Shown: one piece after another, positions 35,273-43,348 of the stretch
How the letters are laid out: every line of letters begins with the position of its first letter
Position numbering within the stretch: position 1 is the first letter of the stretch
NCBI RefSeq assembly: GCF_025917685.1
Contig: NZ_CP089518.1
Span: 1,551,001-1,615,000, forward strand
DNA from: Bacillus cereus
GTDB lineage: Bacteria > Bacillota > Bacilli > Bacillales > Bacillaceae_G
Reading direction: 5' to 3'
DNA length: 64,000 nucleotides
The notes under the pieces: model-generated
Database searches by the model: none
What the model was told of the DNA's origin: nothing
What the model saw: only the letters and a program-made list of their open reading frames with translations
Position numbers and translations under genes: made by a program

Positions 35273-36382
35273 GTGATACAATTTGTATTACCGGTGCAGC
35301 AAAGTTTACCTCCGCAAAAAGACAAAGGGCTAGAAGTACAATCGAAAAATGAAAATCCTTCATTCGATCGTGCGATGAGAATTGAAAATAAAAAACAGCC
35401 GAAAACGGAGAAATCGAAACGAGAAGAAGCACCAGAAAAAGAGAAGAAAGAATATCTTCTCGCAAAAAAAAAGGTAACGAAAAAAAAGCCGATTGAAAAG
35501 AAAGAAGAAAAAAAAGAGACAGAACAATTATTACTAGCTGTATCTGAGCAAATGATTACAATTGAGCAATTGCGTGTGCAGCCAGAATCGTTATATCAAT
35601 ACATGCAAAAAATACAAGAATTATATAAAGAATACGGAAATATTAAACTGAACGAATTGTCTACAGCTGAATTACAACAATTACAAGAAATCCTTTCGAA
35701 CATTAATATTAAAAATATCATATATTTAGAAGAAACAATGCAAATGGCGTTAAACAAGGTGACGATGCCAGAGCAGACATTGCAAGTATTAAAAGTCGTA
35801 GAATCAGAAACTTGTAATATTGCAAAGAAACAAGAGGGGTCTAAGGAAGTAGACCCCTCGAAAGCAGAGAGTGATGATGTGAAAGTAGAGTTACCAAAAT
35901 CCGATCAGTTAAATGACTCAAATTCGACCGGAGCTGAGTTATTAAATAAAGCAACGGGTACTGGCCAAATAGGAAAACAAAATAGTGGAGCTGAGAAGTT
36001 TACATTACCTGACTTAGGCAAGAAGATGGAAGAACAAGTAGAAGCTCTGCAAAAGTTTGTAGTGAAACAAGAACGTGTTTTATTCCAGCTAAATCCAGAG
36101 AAGCTTGGTACATTAACTGTATTTATGAAAAAGCATGGAGATCAAATTGATGTCCATGTAGAAATGGAAAAACACGATGCGAAAAAACGTGTTGAAATGA
36201 TTTTTGACGAATTGAAGCTAAAGTTAAAAGAAAAAGAAATTAATATTCAAATTAGTTATTCAGAAAAAGATGAGCATCATAAAGAACAACGAGAACAAGA
36301 GCAAAGACAAAAGCAAAAACTAGCAAGTACGAAACAAGAGAAACAAGAATCGAAAGAATTTGCTGGATTATTGGAGGAATAA
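35273..36382 (+). CDS. fliK: flagellar hook-length control protein FliK
   Basis: 369 residues. The long Lys/Glu-rich N-terminal region is the molecular ruler part. The C-terminal Flg_hook domain (about 255-335) carries VLFQLNPEKLGTLTVFMKK and VEMEKHDAKKRVEMIF. FliK measures hook length and switches export from hook to filament proteins. The GTG at 35273 lies after GAGGTGG; the earlier GTG at 35264 is part of that site. Confidence 0.85.
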   Translation: MIQFVLPVQQSLPPQKDKGLEVQSKNENPSFDRAMRIENKKQPKTEKSKREEAPEKEKKEYLLAKKKVTKKKPIEKKEEKKETEQLLLAVSEQMITIEQLRVQPESLYQYMQKIQELYKEYGNIKLNELSTAELQQLQEILSNINIKNIIYLEETMQMALNKVTMPEQTLQVLKVVESETCNIAKKQEGSKEVDPSKAESDDVKVELPKSDQLNDSNSTGAELLNKATGTGQIGKQNSGAEKFTLPDLGKKMEEQVEALQKFVVKQERVLFQLNPEKLGTLTVFMKKHGDQIDVHVEMEKHDAKKRVEMIFDELKLKLKEKEINIQISYSEKDEHHKEQREQEQRQKQKLASTKQEKQESKEFAGLLEE

Positions 36383-36385
36383 AGC

Positions 36386-36964
36386 GTGCCAACAGTGGGA
36401 TTAAATACAACGAGTACAAATCATATTCCGTTACAGGCGGGAGCGCAAAAAAGCAACGCACCTGTTAACGGTGTACAGTCGCCAGTAGGGCAAACAAACG
36501 GAGTATCAGCAAGTACTCAAAAAACTCCCGGTGCAATGGAGAAAGATGATTTTCTAAAATTGTTTTTAGCGAGTTTTCAGCATCAAGATCCATTCAATGC
36601 GATGGATATGAATCAAATGATGAACCAAACAGCGCAGTTATCTCTTATGGAACAAGTGCAAAATATGACAAAGGCAGTTGACTCTTTAAGAACGACGATG
36701 TATTCGACAGCACTTGATGGCGGAATGAAGTTTTTAGGAAAGTATGTAAGGGGTATTGACGGTGAAGGGAACAAAGTGACTGGTCAAGTAGAGACAGTTC
36801 GCCTTGCAGAAAATAACGATGTACAGCTTGTTATTGATAATAAAGTTGTATCTCTTCGTTTCGTTGAAAGAGTATCTGATAAACTGATTGGAGAAACGAA
36901 TCCAGAAGATGTAAAGAAAGATGATCAAAAAATAACTGAAGAAGTAAAAACAACAAATTCATAA
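36386..36964 (+). CDS. flgD: flagellar hook scaffolding protein FlgD
   Basis: 192 residues with the FlgD signature KDDFLKLFLASFQHQDPFNA then MNQTAQLSLMEQVQNM. FlgD caps the growing hook and is later replaced by FlgK. Start GTG, 7 bases after GGAGGAA. It has 3 bases of separation from fliK. Confidence 0.9.
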   Translation: MPTVGLNTTSTNHIPLQAGAQKSNAPVNGVQSPVGQTNGVSASTQKTPGAMEKDDFLKLFLASFQHQDPFNAMDMNQMMNQTAQLSLMEQVQNMTKAVDSLRTTMYSTALDGGMKFLGKYVRGIDGEGNKVTGQVETVRLAENNDVQLVIDNKVVSLRFVERVSDKLIGETNPEDVKKDDQKITEEVKTTNS

Positions 36965-36981
36965 GGGAGTGTCCATGCATT

Positions 36982-38205
36982 ATGATTAAAGCGTTATATA
37001 CAAGTATTACAGGAATGAATGCAACACAAAATGCATTAAGTGTAACTTCAAATAATATTGCCAATGCACAAACAGTTGGTTATAAAAAACAAAAAGCAAT
37101 GTTTGATGATTTACTGTACAACAATTCAATTGGTGCAAAAGGTGACGATAGATACGCAGGGACGAACCCAAAAAGTATCGGTAACGGTGTGAAAATGAGC
37201 GGAACGGTTACGGATTATAGCGATGGTACAATTACGTTAACGGGTGGTAAAGCACAAGCAGCAATGGAAGGTAATGGTTTCTTCGTTGTAGGTGATTCAA
37301 AAGCTGGAAATATGGAATTTACACGTAAAGGGACCTTTACAATATCCTCGAATTACTATATTACGAATACAGAAGGTAAATATGTATTCGCTTATCCAGC
37401 CGATCCATCAACTGGTAATGTTGACTTATCTGGTATCCCAGGACCACTACAAATTCCAATGGGATCAGCAATCGGTGGTATTCGAACGTCAAAAGGTATA
37501 GTTGGAGGGAACATTCCAGCTGATGCAAAACACATTACGCAAGAATTGCCTGCATACGATGATGCCGGTAATACATGGACAATGCGCGTAGAGTTTACAC
37601 AAGATGGTGAACATAATTACAAATATACAGTAAAGATGCGCAATGACTCGAAAAAAGAAACTGAGTTTACAGAGATTCAAGGCGCAGGTGGTAATGTGAC
37701 ATTCGATGCAGTAGGGAAGCCAGATCCAGTAAATCCTGAAGCGAATATTCCATTTAATGGTGGAACAGTAAAAATAGATTTTAGTAAATTAACAAACCAC
37801 CCGACAGAGAAAACAATAGCAGTAACAAACGTAGATGGTAGACCAGCGGCAACTGTTAAAGATTGTTTTATTGCTGACGGTGGATATGTGATGGTAAAAT
37901 ATTCTGATGGAAGTATGAAAGCGGCAGGTCAATTAGCTGTTGGGATGCTCCCGAATGAAGGCGGCCTAATGAAAACTGGTAATGGTAACTTTACAGCGAC
38001 AAATACAACTGGTATTTTAGCACTAGGTGTATCTGGTCAAAATGGTGCAGGAAAAGTACGTGGTGGTGCACAAGAAGGTGCAAACGTAGATTTATCTATA
38101 GAATTTGTTGATTTAATGTTATACCAACGTGGTTTCCAAGGAAATGCGAAAGTAATTAAAATTTCAGATGAAGTATTAAATGAAGTTGTAAACTTAATCC
38201 GATAA
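36982..38205 (+). CDS. flgE: flagellar hook protein FlgE
   Basis: 407 residues with the rod/hook N terminus (SITGMNATQNALSVTSNNIANA then QTVGYKKQ), a central AMEGNGFFVVGD segment typical of hook proteins, and the C-terminal ANVDLSIEFVDLMLYQRGFQ motif. It polymerises into the hook. It is the last gene of the flgB operon with a clear structural role. Confidence 0.92.
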   Translation: MIKALYTSITGMNATQNALSVTSNNIANAQTVGYKKQKAMFDDLLYNNSIGAKGDDRYAGTNPKSIGNGVKMSGTVTDYSDGTITLTGGKAQAAMEGNGFFVVGDSKAGNMEFTRKGTFTISSNYYITNTEGKYVFAYPADPSTGNVDLSGIPGPLQIPMGSAIGGIRTSKGIVGGNIPADAKHITQELPAYDDAGNTWTMRVEFTQDGEHNYKYTVKMRNDSKKETEFTEIQGAGGNVTFDAVGKPDPVNPEANIPFNGGTVKIDFSKLTNHPTEKTIAVTNVDGRPAATVKDCFIADGGYVMVKYSDGSMKAAGQLAVGMLPNEGGLMKTGNGNFTATNTTGILALGVSGQNGAGKVRGGAQEGANVDLSIEFVDLMLYQRGFQGNAKVIKISDEVLNEVVNLIR

Positions 38206-38254
38206 TAAATAGTAAAGAAAAATTGTAATGTAGTAGAAAGGGTTTTATATTCGT

Positions 38255-38590
38255 ATGACAAGACAAGAGCGAATTTTACAATTGCCTTTTTTCGAAAATA
38301 AACGTGAGCTTGCTGAGCAAGTGTTAAAAATAGAACGAGAAGAGCATGTATATTTACCAGATCAATTTGAAATCAAACAAGTGCCCCCATATTTGTTTGG
38401 TGAAAAACAAGTAATCATTGGCCGTATACACGAGTTTTATTTCGTAAGTATTGGTAGTGAAGGCGCTTGGAAGTATCAACTGTTTAAAGATGAGATGAAG
38501 TGCCGTGAGTTTTTCGTTATGTTGCCGGATATTACGGATCAGCAGCTTGCTTTTTGGTTTAATAACATTGAGTTGTTGAAAGGGGCATAA
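38255..38590 (+). CDS. DUF3964-like small protein
   Basis: 111 residues (RILQLPFFENKRELAEQVLK; FEIKQVPPYLFGEKQVIIGR). No membrane segment or known motif. It resembles the Bacillus DUF3964 family in length and pattern. It lies 49 bases after flgE, probably at the end of that operon. Function unknown. Confidence 0.65.
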   Translation: MTRQERILQLPFFENKRELAEQVLKIEREEHVYLPDQFEIKQVPPYLFGEKQVIIGRIHEFYFVSIGSEGAWKYQLFKDEMKCREFFVMLPDITDQQLAFWFNNIELLKGA

Positions 38591-38902
38591 AAGTTCTTAA
38601 ACGCTTTTTTTAGGTTTTGAGAGAAGGCCCAGCGATGTTTAGTAGCGGTTAGTGTCTATGAGTGGCTCGCATGTTGTAAAACGAGAGATACGGAGTGGTT
38701 CTAAGATAGTTGAAGAGGCAATGAGCCATGAATGAGATAGGTTAGTTGAGAAGGCCGAAAGTCAATTGTGGTGGTGCCTCTTCTCTCTTTGAAGATAGGG
38801 TCTATAAGTAGTGATTTGAAATAGATTATTTAGATTAATTTAAGATAGTTGTGTTATATTGTACAATTAGACTAAGTTTATATAAAAGGAGAGGTGAGGA
38901 GG
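38591..38902 (+). other. relatively GC-rich, structured intergenic region
   Basis: 312 bases with higher GC than its flanks and no supported gene. GAAGAGGC (38713-38720) can pair with GCCTCTTC about 60 bases later (38774-38782). GAGAAGGCC occurs twice (near 38621 and 38750). A 25-codon frame at 38657 lacks a ribosome site. It may hold a structured RNA or a repeat element. Confidence 0.4.
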
Positions 38903-39388
38903 ATGGCGCAGAATAAGTATCGCGTTACATTCATTTCGCCGAGTGAGGTTGAGCAGCGGACTATAATGACGGCGAGGAGTTTGCCAGATTTAATTCGTAA
39001 AGTAGAGGGTATTATTGCAGATCCGAACGGTTATTTTGCAAATGATAAAAAGAATAATTGCTATTTTAAAGTGATTAAAGAAAATGTTACGTTTATTCAA
39101 TATGAGTTACTATTTTCGGATAAGGAAATTCATATTGAAAAATTAAAACATATAGCACCGGCGGTATTGAAACAATTATTTAAAAAAATAAACGATCCGG
39201 AATTATATGCACTTGCACTCCTTGATGTTGATATAGCGACAAAGGATTATGTGCTAGGAGAAATGAATCCAGAGCTTAGAGTGAGAGTGGAAATAGAGCT
39301 TTCGAAAAAATGGGAAGCGATGCCAACAGAAATTGTAGGAGCGCAAGAAGTGTTATTAGAGGCACTTGCTTCGTTTATACAAGATTAA
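38903..39388 (+). CDS. FliG C-domain-like protein of unknown role
   Basis: 161 residues. The N-terminal third is unrecognised (YRVTFISPSEVEQRTIMTAR). The last half (KQLFKKINDPELYALALLDV, then KDYVLGEMNPELRVRVEIEL, then EIVGAQEVLLEALASFIQD) follows the pattern of the FliG torque domain: a helix with ALAL, a MNPELR turn like the MSKRA turn, and a final AQ helix. AAGGAGAGG sets the ATG at 38903. It sits between the flgE block and cheV. A link to the motor is inference from this similarity and location. Confidence 0.6.
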   Translation: MAQNKYRVTFISPSEVEQRTIMTARSLPDLIRKVEGIIADPNGYFANDKKNNCYFKVIKENVTFIQYELLFSDKEIHIEKLKHIAPAVLKQLFKKINDPELYALALLDVDIATKDYVLGEMNPELRVRVEIELSKKWEAMPTEIVGAQEVLLEALASFIQD

Positions 39389-39430
39389 GCTTTACCACTG
39401 TTTTTATTATTTTTAAACTGTAAGCTCACT

Positions 39431-39461
39431 CAATTATATATATTTTTTATATAGATAATTG
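39431..39461. promoter_or_regulatory. AT-rich hairpin upstream of cheV
   Basis: Two 13-base arms, CAATTATATATAT and ATATAGATAATTG, are complementary with one mismatch around a five-T loop. The hairpin lies 43 bases after one stop and 68 bases before cheV. It may be a terminator of the preceding gene or a binding site for an AT-preferring regulator such as MogR. Confidence 0.45.
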
Positions 39462-39528
39462 ACTTTTTAGGTTTAATAAAGATTAATAAATAGATATACA
39501 GAATTAATGGAAAGGGAGCGACACTTTT

Positions 39529-40437
39529 ATGTCACAAGCACAAAGTATTTTATTAGAAAGTGGAACAAACGAATTAGAAATCGTAACTTATACTGTTGGT
39601 GAAAATTTATTTAGCATCAATGTAATGAAAGTGCGTGAAATTATTAATCCATTCCCTGTTACAACTGTGCCGGAATCTCATCATGCAGTTGAAGGTGTTG
39701 TTCAAGTACGCGGTGAAATTTTACCTGTTATTAATTTAGCGACAGCCCTTAATTTAAGATCTACAAAGCCACTTGATCAAACGAAATTTATCATTTCGGA
39801 ATTAAACCAAATGAAAGTTATTTTCCGTGTTGATGAAGTGCATCGAATTCAACGTATTTCTTGGGAACAAATTGATGAACCAGCTTCATTATCTATGGGA
39901 CTAGAACAAACGACGTCAGGAATTGTAAAACTAGATGGGAAAATCATCTTATTGTTAGATTATGAGAAAATTGTTTGCGAAATTAGTAACAAAGGTTATG
40001 AGAATAAAACACTTTCAGGATTAGAACAAAAAACAGATCGAGCTGAAAAAGTTATTTATATTGCGGAAGATTCAGCGATGCTTCGCCAAATATTAGAAGA
40101 AACATTATCAACAGCTGGATATACGAAAATGAATTTCTTCAGTAATGGTGCAGAAGCATTAGCACAAATTGAAAAACTAGCAAAAGAGCAAGATGAAAAA
40201 ATGTTTGAACATATTCATCTGCTTATTACAGATATTGAAATGCCAAAAATGGATGGACATCATTTAACGAAAATAATTAAAGATAGTGAAGTAATGAAGC
40301 AATTACCAGTTATTATTTTCTCTTCGTTAATTACAAACGAATTATTCTATAAAGGTGAGACAGTTGGGGCGGATGCTCAAGTGAGTAAGCCAGATATTCA
40401 AGAGTTAATTGGTTTAGTTGATCAGCTAGTGTTGTAA
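39529..40437 (+). CDS. cheV: chemotaxis coupling protein CheV
   Basis: 302 residues. A CheW-like domain (about 15-160, with VMKVREIINPFPVTTVPESH and VQVRGEILPVINLA) is fused to a receiver domain (about 175-302), whose phospho-acceptor Asp is in LLITDIEMPKMDG (near 236) and whose Lys is in AQVSKPDIQ. It couples receptors to CheA and aids adaptation. AAGGGAG precedes the ATG. As no separate cheW is seen here, it may be the main coupling protein of this locus. Confidence 0.92.
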   Translation: MSQAQSILLESGTNELEIVTYTVGENLFSINVMKVREIINPFPVTTVPESHHAVEGVVQVRGEILPVINLATALNLRSTKPLDQTKFIISELNQMKVIFRVDEVHRIQRISWEQIDEPASLSMGLEQTTSGIVKLDGKIILLLDYEKIVCEISNKGYENKTLSGLEQKTDRAEKVIYIAEDSAMLRQILEETLSTAGYTKMNFFSNGAEALAQIEKLAKEQDEKMFEHIHLLITDIEMPKMDGHHLTKIIKDSEVMKQLPVIIFSSLITNELFYKGETVGADAQVSKPDIQELIGLVDQLVL

Positions 40438-40502
40438 AAGGTTTTGAAAAGCGTTTTTTAGTTGGAAGAGTCGGCGTAAAATACATTTTTAGCTGAAAAG
40501 AG

Positions 40503-40537
40503 GAACTAGCCGTATAGTACTGGCTAGTTTCTTTTTA
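40503..40537 (+). terminator. terminator after cheV
   Basis: The stem AACTAGCC / GGCTAGTT has a 10-base loop and is followed by TCTTTTT. Confidence 0.82.
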
Positions 40538-40870
40538 GTATGTACAGGTATAAAAAATCAAACGTCTCTAGAGTGTTTATGACAATACTCTCTTTCAAGG
40601 ATTTAGCTGTTCTTATTTAGGGATTATTGATTGGTTTAATTAATAAGTGGTAGGATTTCTTTATTTGAAAATATAAGAGAGTGTATCTCTGGAGTGTGTT
40701 AGTAATATTTCGCGATAGCGCAAAAAATTTCGGTGAAATTATATTAGGAATACCATATAATAGAATTGAATGAATTTTATCGATATAACATCGTGTTAGA
40801 TTTTGTATGATTTACTTAAAAATCTATTCTATTTTTATATACTCTATATACTTTTTAGTATGTTAATTAT

Positions 40871-40898
40871 TTGACAGACAATTTCGAAATGCTATAAT
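40871..40898 (+). promoter_or_regulatory. sigma-A promoter of mogR
   Basis: TTGACA (40871-40876) and TATAAT (40893-40898) are separated by 16 bases, both matching consensus. The predicted leader is about 70 bases. Confidence 0.8.
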
Positions 40899-40971
40899 AT
40901 GGATATGTAAAAATTGCTATTTTCTTAAAAGACATGGGAGTCAGATGAGAATTGTGAAAGGATGAGGGGGA

Positions 40972-41904
40972 GTGACACAGAGTATGTATCACCACACAGC
41001 AATCAATGTATTAAAACTTTTACAAAACATGTCAAATAATAAAACGAACAATATGAAATTAGAGGCGGAATTTAAAAAAATAGAGAAACAATTCCGAGTA
41101 AAGTATGAAGAGCTAATCGATTTATATAATAAAATGGTATTATTTCAAATAGATATAGAAAAAAATGGCGGTATGCGAGTATATGAAAAATCAGGAATTA
41201 CATGGTTAAAGTCTGAACTAGAATTACTGTATGAAGTATATCAATTTTGTCAGCGGCAAGGCTTAAATATCGCAAATATTTCAAAATATGTTAGTAAAAA
41301 TGAACTGAATTTATTTCCAAAAACAGAAAGTCAATTACAGAATACGTATTATAAATTAAAAAAACAAGAAATCCCGTTTGAAAATATTGAAAAACAGAAG
41401 CCGGGTCGAAAACGCAAATATACACCTGTAAAGGCTACCGTTGTTGAGACGAAACAAGAAAGAAAACAGGAAGTAAAAGAAGATTTCCAAAGTGAAGAGG
41501 ACGAAAAGAATCTCGTAACTGTTATATCTGGTATTGTTGATAATTTTGAGACAATTAGTCAATCCCGTGAAAAGAAAGAATATGAATTACATCAGTTTAT
41601 GGAGGGAATCTATAAGCTTTCTAGTATGGCTGCAGAGCGTTCGAAAGAAGAAAAGAATGCTCGAGGTCTTGAAGGTGAGGTACATTCATTACGAACTGAA
41701 AATGAAAGGTTGAAAAGAGAGAAGGAAGACCTTGTACATGATATTAAAGAAATGACGCACCATTTAATTCATTTCATTGCGAGCTCTGATATCGATCAAA
41801 TTCGTACGTTGCCTTTCTTCGTAAAAGAGTGCAAACAAGATTTACATAAGCTGGGATTATATAACGCTCAAGACGGAAAAATGAAAAATGAAAATTGTGG
41901 TTGA
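40972..41904 (+). CDS. mogR: motility gene repressor MogR
   Basis: About 310 residues. An N-terminal helical DNA-binding half (HHTAINVLKLLQNMSNNKTN; ITWLKSELELLYEVYQFCQR; IPFENIEKQKPGRKRKYTP) is followed by a charged linker and a C-terminal coiled coil (about 190-300). The N-terminal half matches my recollection of Listeria and B. cereus-group MogR, which represses flagellar genes by binding TTTT-N5-AAAA sites. The start may be the GTG at 40972 (after AAAGGA) or the ATG at 40984. It is transcribed alone from a strong promoter and ends at a strong hairpin. Confidence 0.85.
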   Translation: MTQSMYHHTAINVLKLLQNMSNNKTNNMKLEAEFKKIEKQFRVKYEELIDLYNKMVLFQIDIEKNGGMRVYEKSGITWLKSELELLYEVYQFCQRQGLNIANISKYVSKNELNLFPKTESQLQNTYYKLKKQEIPFENIEKQKPGRKRKYTPVKATVVETKQERKQEVKEDFQSEEDEKNLVTVISGIVDNFETISQSREKKEYELHQFMEGIYKLSSMAAERSKEEKNARGLEGEVHSLRTENERLKREKEDLVHDIKEMTHHLIHFIASSDIDQIRTLPFFVKECKQDLHKLGLYNAQDGKMKNENCG

Positions 41905-41942
41905 TAGTAGCGATCTTATGACTATATCATAATAAAAATGGG

Positions 41943-41995
41943 TACAAAACAAAAGGGAAATACATATACACTATGTATTTCCCTTTTGTTTTGTA
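41943..41995. terminator. 24-bp perfect hairpin after mogR
   Basis: Two perfectly complementary 24-base arms surround a 5-base loop, with an AAAAGGGAAATACAT core and AT-rich flanks. It probably ends mogR transcription. Confidence 0.8.
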
Positions 41996-42179
41996 TGAAA
42001 ATGTTCTAAAAAATATGTGTTTTGTAAAAACATTGGTAGTGAAACTGAAATAAATGATGTGTGGTCAACAATAAACCAGATATGGATGTGACTTGGAAAA
42101 AGAGGTCATATCATTAGTTTGCGGTTTTGATACGGATGAAAAGCACAATCTATCTCTTTTTTTGTTGAAATTATAACAA

Positions 42180-42290
42180 ATAGGGGACAGTAAAGTAACT
42201 GTTAAAATATTGTAGCCGCCATTTTTAGGATTTGATTTTGCCTAATAGGAAATTCTATTGTTAGCAAAGTCTTTACCTCATTTTTGTTTT
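42180..42290 (+). ncRNA. candidate yybP-ykoY-like manganese riboswitch (terC leader)
   Basis: The leader contains AGGGGACAGTAAAG at the 5' side and TTAGCAAAGTCTTTACC at the 3' side. The latter resembles the conserved TTAGCAAGACCTTTGCC end of yybP-ykoY RNAs, and GTAAAG can pair with CTTTAC to close the element. Hairpins AATAG/CTATT and AGG/CCT lie inside. Such RNAs commonly precede terC/ykoY genes, which is the downstream gene here. The 5' consensus is only partly matched, so a covariance-model search is needed. Confidence 0.45.
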
Positions 42291-42307
42291 AGAAAGGAGA
42301 GAAGCGG

Positions 42308-43084
42308 ATGGAGTCAATATGGCTAGAGTACGCTTGGGCATTATTAATTCTAATTGGATTAGAAGGCTTGTTATCGGCTGACAATGCTCTTGTCCTAGCG
42401 GTTATTGCGAAACATTTACCTGAAGAAGAGAAAAAAAAAGCTATAAATTACGGAATCATTATGGCCTTTGTTTTTCGATTTGCAGCCCTATTTGCGATTT
42501 CATTTATTGCAAATGTTTGGCAAATACAAGCAATAGGCGCCGCCTATCTTCTTTATTTAGGATTGAAGCATGTCATTCAGGCGCAATTTGGAAAAGACAA
42601 TCAAAATATTCATGAGGAAGATGAAAAGGAAGCCGCAGGTAAAAGCTACTGGTTCACAGTAGGTAAAATTGCATTAGCTGACCTTGCTTTCGCGATTGAT
42701 TCAATATTAGCCGCAGTTGCTCTTGCTTTGGGGCTTCCGGATTCACCGCTTGACGATTTCGGAGGTATGGATGGAGGACAGTTCATTGTTGTACTTCTTG
42801 GTGGGATTGCTGGACTTATTTTAATTAAATTTGCGGCAACTTGGTTTGTACAATTACTTGAGAAACGGCCAGCATTGGAAACAACAGCATATGCGATTGT
42901 TGCTTGGGTTGGTGTCAAATTAGCTGTAATTACACTGGCCCATGAGGATATTGGTATTTTAGACCATGATTTTCCGCACAGTACAACGTGGACTTTAATC
43001 TTCTATGGAGTATTAGTTGCTATCGCACTAATTGGTTGGTTTGCACCGGGAAATAATTCAGCCAAAAATAATCCTGAAAGGTAA
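42308..43084 (+). CDS. TerC-family integral membrane protein
   Basis: 258 residues with about seven membrane helices and the two paired acidic motifs of the TerC family: GLLSADNALVLAVIA in helix 1 and ADLAFAIDSILAAVALALG in a later helix. TerC/YkoY/Alx proteins are linked to Mn2+ export and metal loading of exported proteins, and to tellurite resistance. The GAAAGGAG site and possible riboswitch lie upstream. It is a single gene ending at a terminator. Confidence 0.88.
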   Translation: MESIWLEYAWALLILIGLEGLLSADNALVLAVIAKHLPEEEKKKAINYGIIMAFVFRFAALFAISFIANVWQIQAIGAAYLLYLGLKHVIQAQFGKDNQNIHEEDEKEAAGKSYWFTVGKIALADLAFAIDSILAAVALALGLPDSPLDDFGGMDGGQFIVVLLGGIAGLILIKFAATWFVQLLEKRPALETTAYAIVAWVGVKLAVITLAHEDIGILDHDFPHSTTWTLIFYGVLVAIALIGWFAPGNNSAKNNPER

Positions 43085-43085
43085 T

Positions 43086-43120
43086 AAAAAGGTCAGAGCA
43101 TTATGTGCTTTGTCCTTTTT
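43086..43120 (+). terminator. terminator after terC-family gene
   Basis: The imperfect stem AAAAAGGTCAGAGCA / GTGCTTTGTCCTTTTT has a TTAT loop. Confidence 0.8.
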
Positions 43121-43133
43121 ATTGATAATTATA

Positions 43134-43174
43134 TTGTGTGTTTTCCGATTTAACGCTATAATTATAGTGTTAAA
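43134..43174 (+). promoter_or_regulatory. fdhA operon promoter with overlapping palindrome
   Basis: TTGTGT (43134-43139), a 17-base spacer and TATAAT (43157-43162) form a sigma-A promoter. The 26-base near-perfect palindrome (arms TTTAACGCTATAA and TTATAGTGTTAAA, one mismatch) at 43149-43174 covers the -10 box and start site, suggesting a repressor operator. It does not match the Fnr consensus (TGTGA-N6-TCACA). Confidence 0.65.
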
Positions 43175-43262
43175 GATGGAATCGTGATATGACCTGTTAT
43201 GAATCTATCATTTTATTTATGAATAAATGGATTGGTATTTTAGCAAGATGTGCTAATAAACT

Positions 43263-43326
43263 ACTCCACCATGATGATAACGTGCCAAAAGTGTGGTGCG
43301 TATATTTTCGTGGTGGAGTTTTTTTA
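43263..43326 (+). promoter_or_regulatory. terminator-like attenuator in fdhA leader
   Basis: ACTCCACCA pairs with TGGTGGAGT, extended inward by ACGTGCC/GGTGCGT (two G-T pairs), and is followed by TTTTTT. It lies 22 bases before the fdhA start, after the promoter. A smaller TTAGCA/TGCTAA hairpin lies just upstream (43240-43256). Confidence 0.65.
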
Positions 43327-43348
43327 TTCTCAAAAAGGGGGAGTAACC

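Larger units (their letters stand above)
40438..40971 (+). other. 534-base upstream region of mogR
   Basis: No gene is supported. It holds a terminator after cheV (40503-40537, AACTAGCC / GGCTAGTT), a small CGC-GATA-GCG hairpin near 40712-40721, an isolated TATAAT at 40756-40761, and the strong promoter listed separately. It is very AT-rich from 40790 on. Confidence 0.55.

Noticed and set aside
38657..38734. 25-codon frame in the structured gap after the DUF3964-like gene
   Set aside because: No ribosome site, and the region looks structured rather than coding.
40972..41904. mogR as a phage-type or DNA-replication protein because of its coiled coil
   Set aside because: The N-terminal DNA-binding pattern and its place in the flagellar locus fit MogR better.
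43250..43348. 33-codon N-terminal extension of formate dehydrogenase
   Set aside because: It runs through the leader hairpin; AGGGGGAG fits the ATG at 43349.
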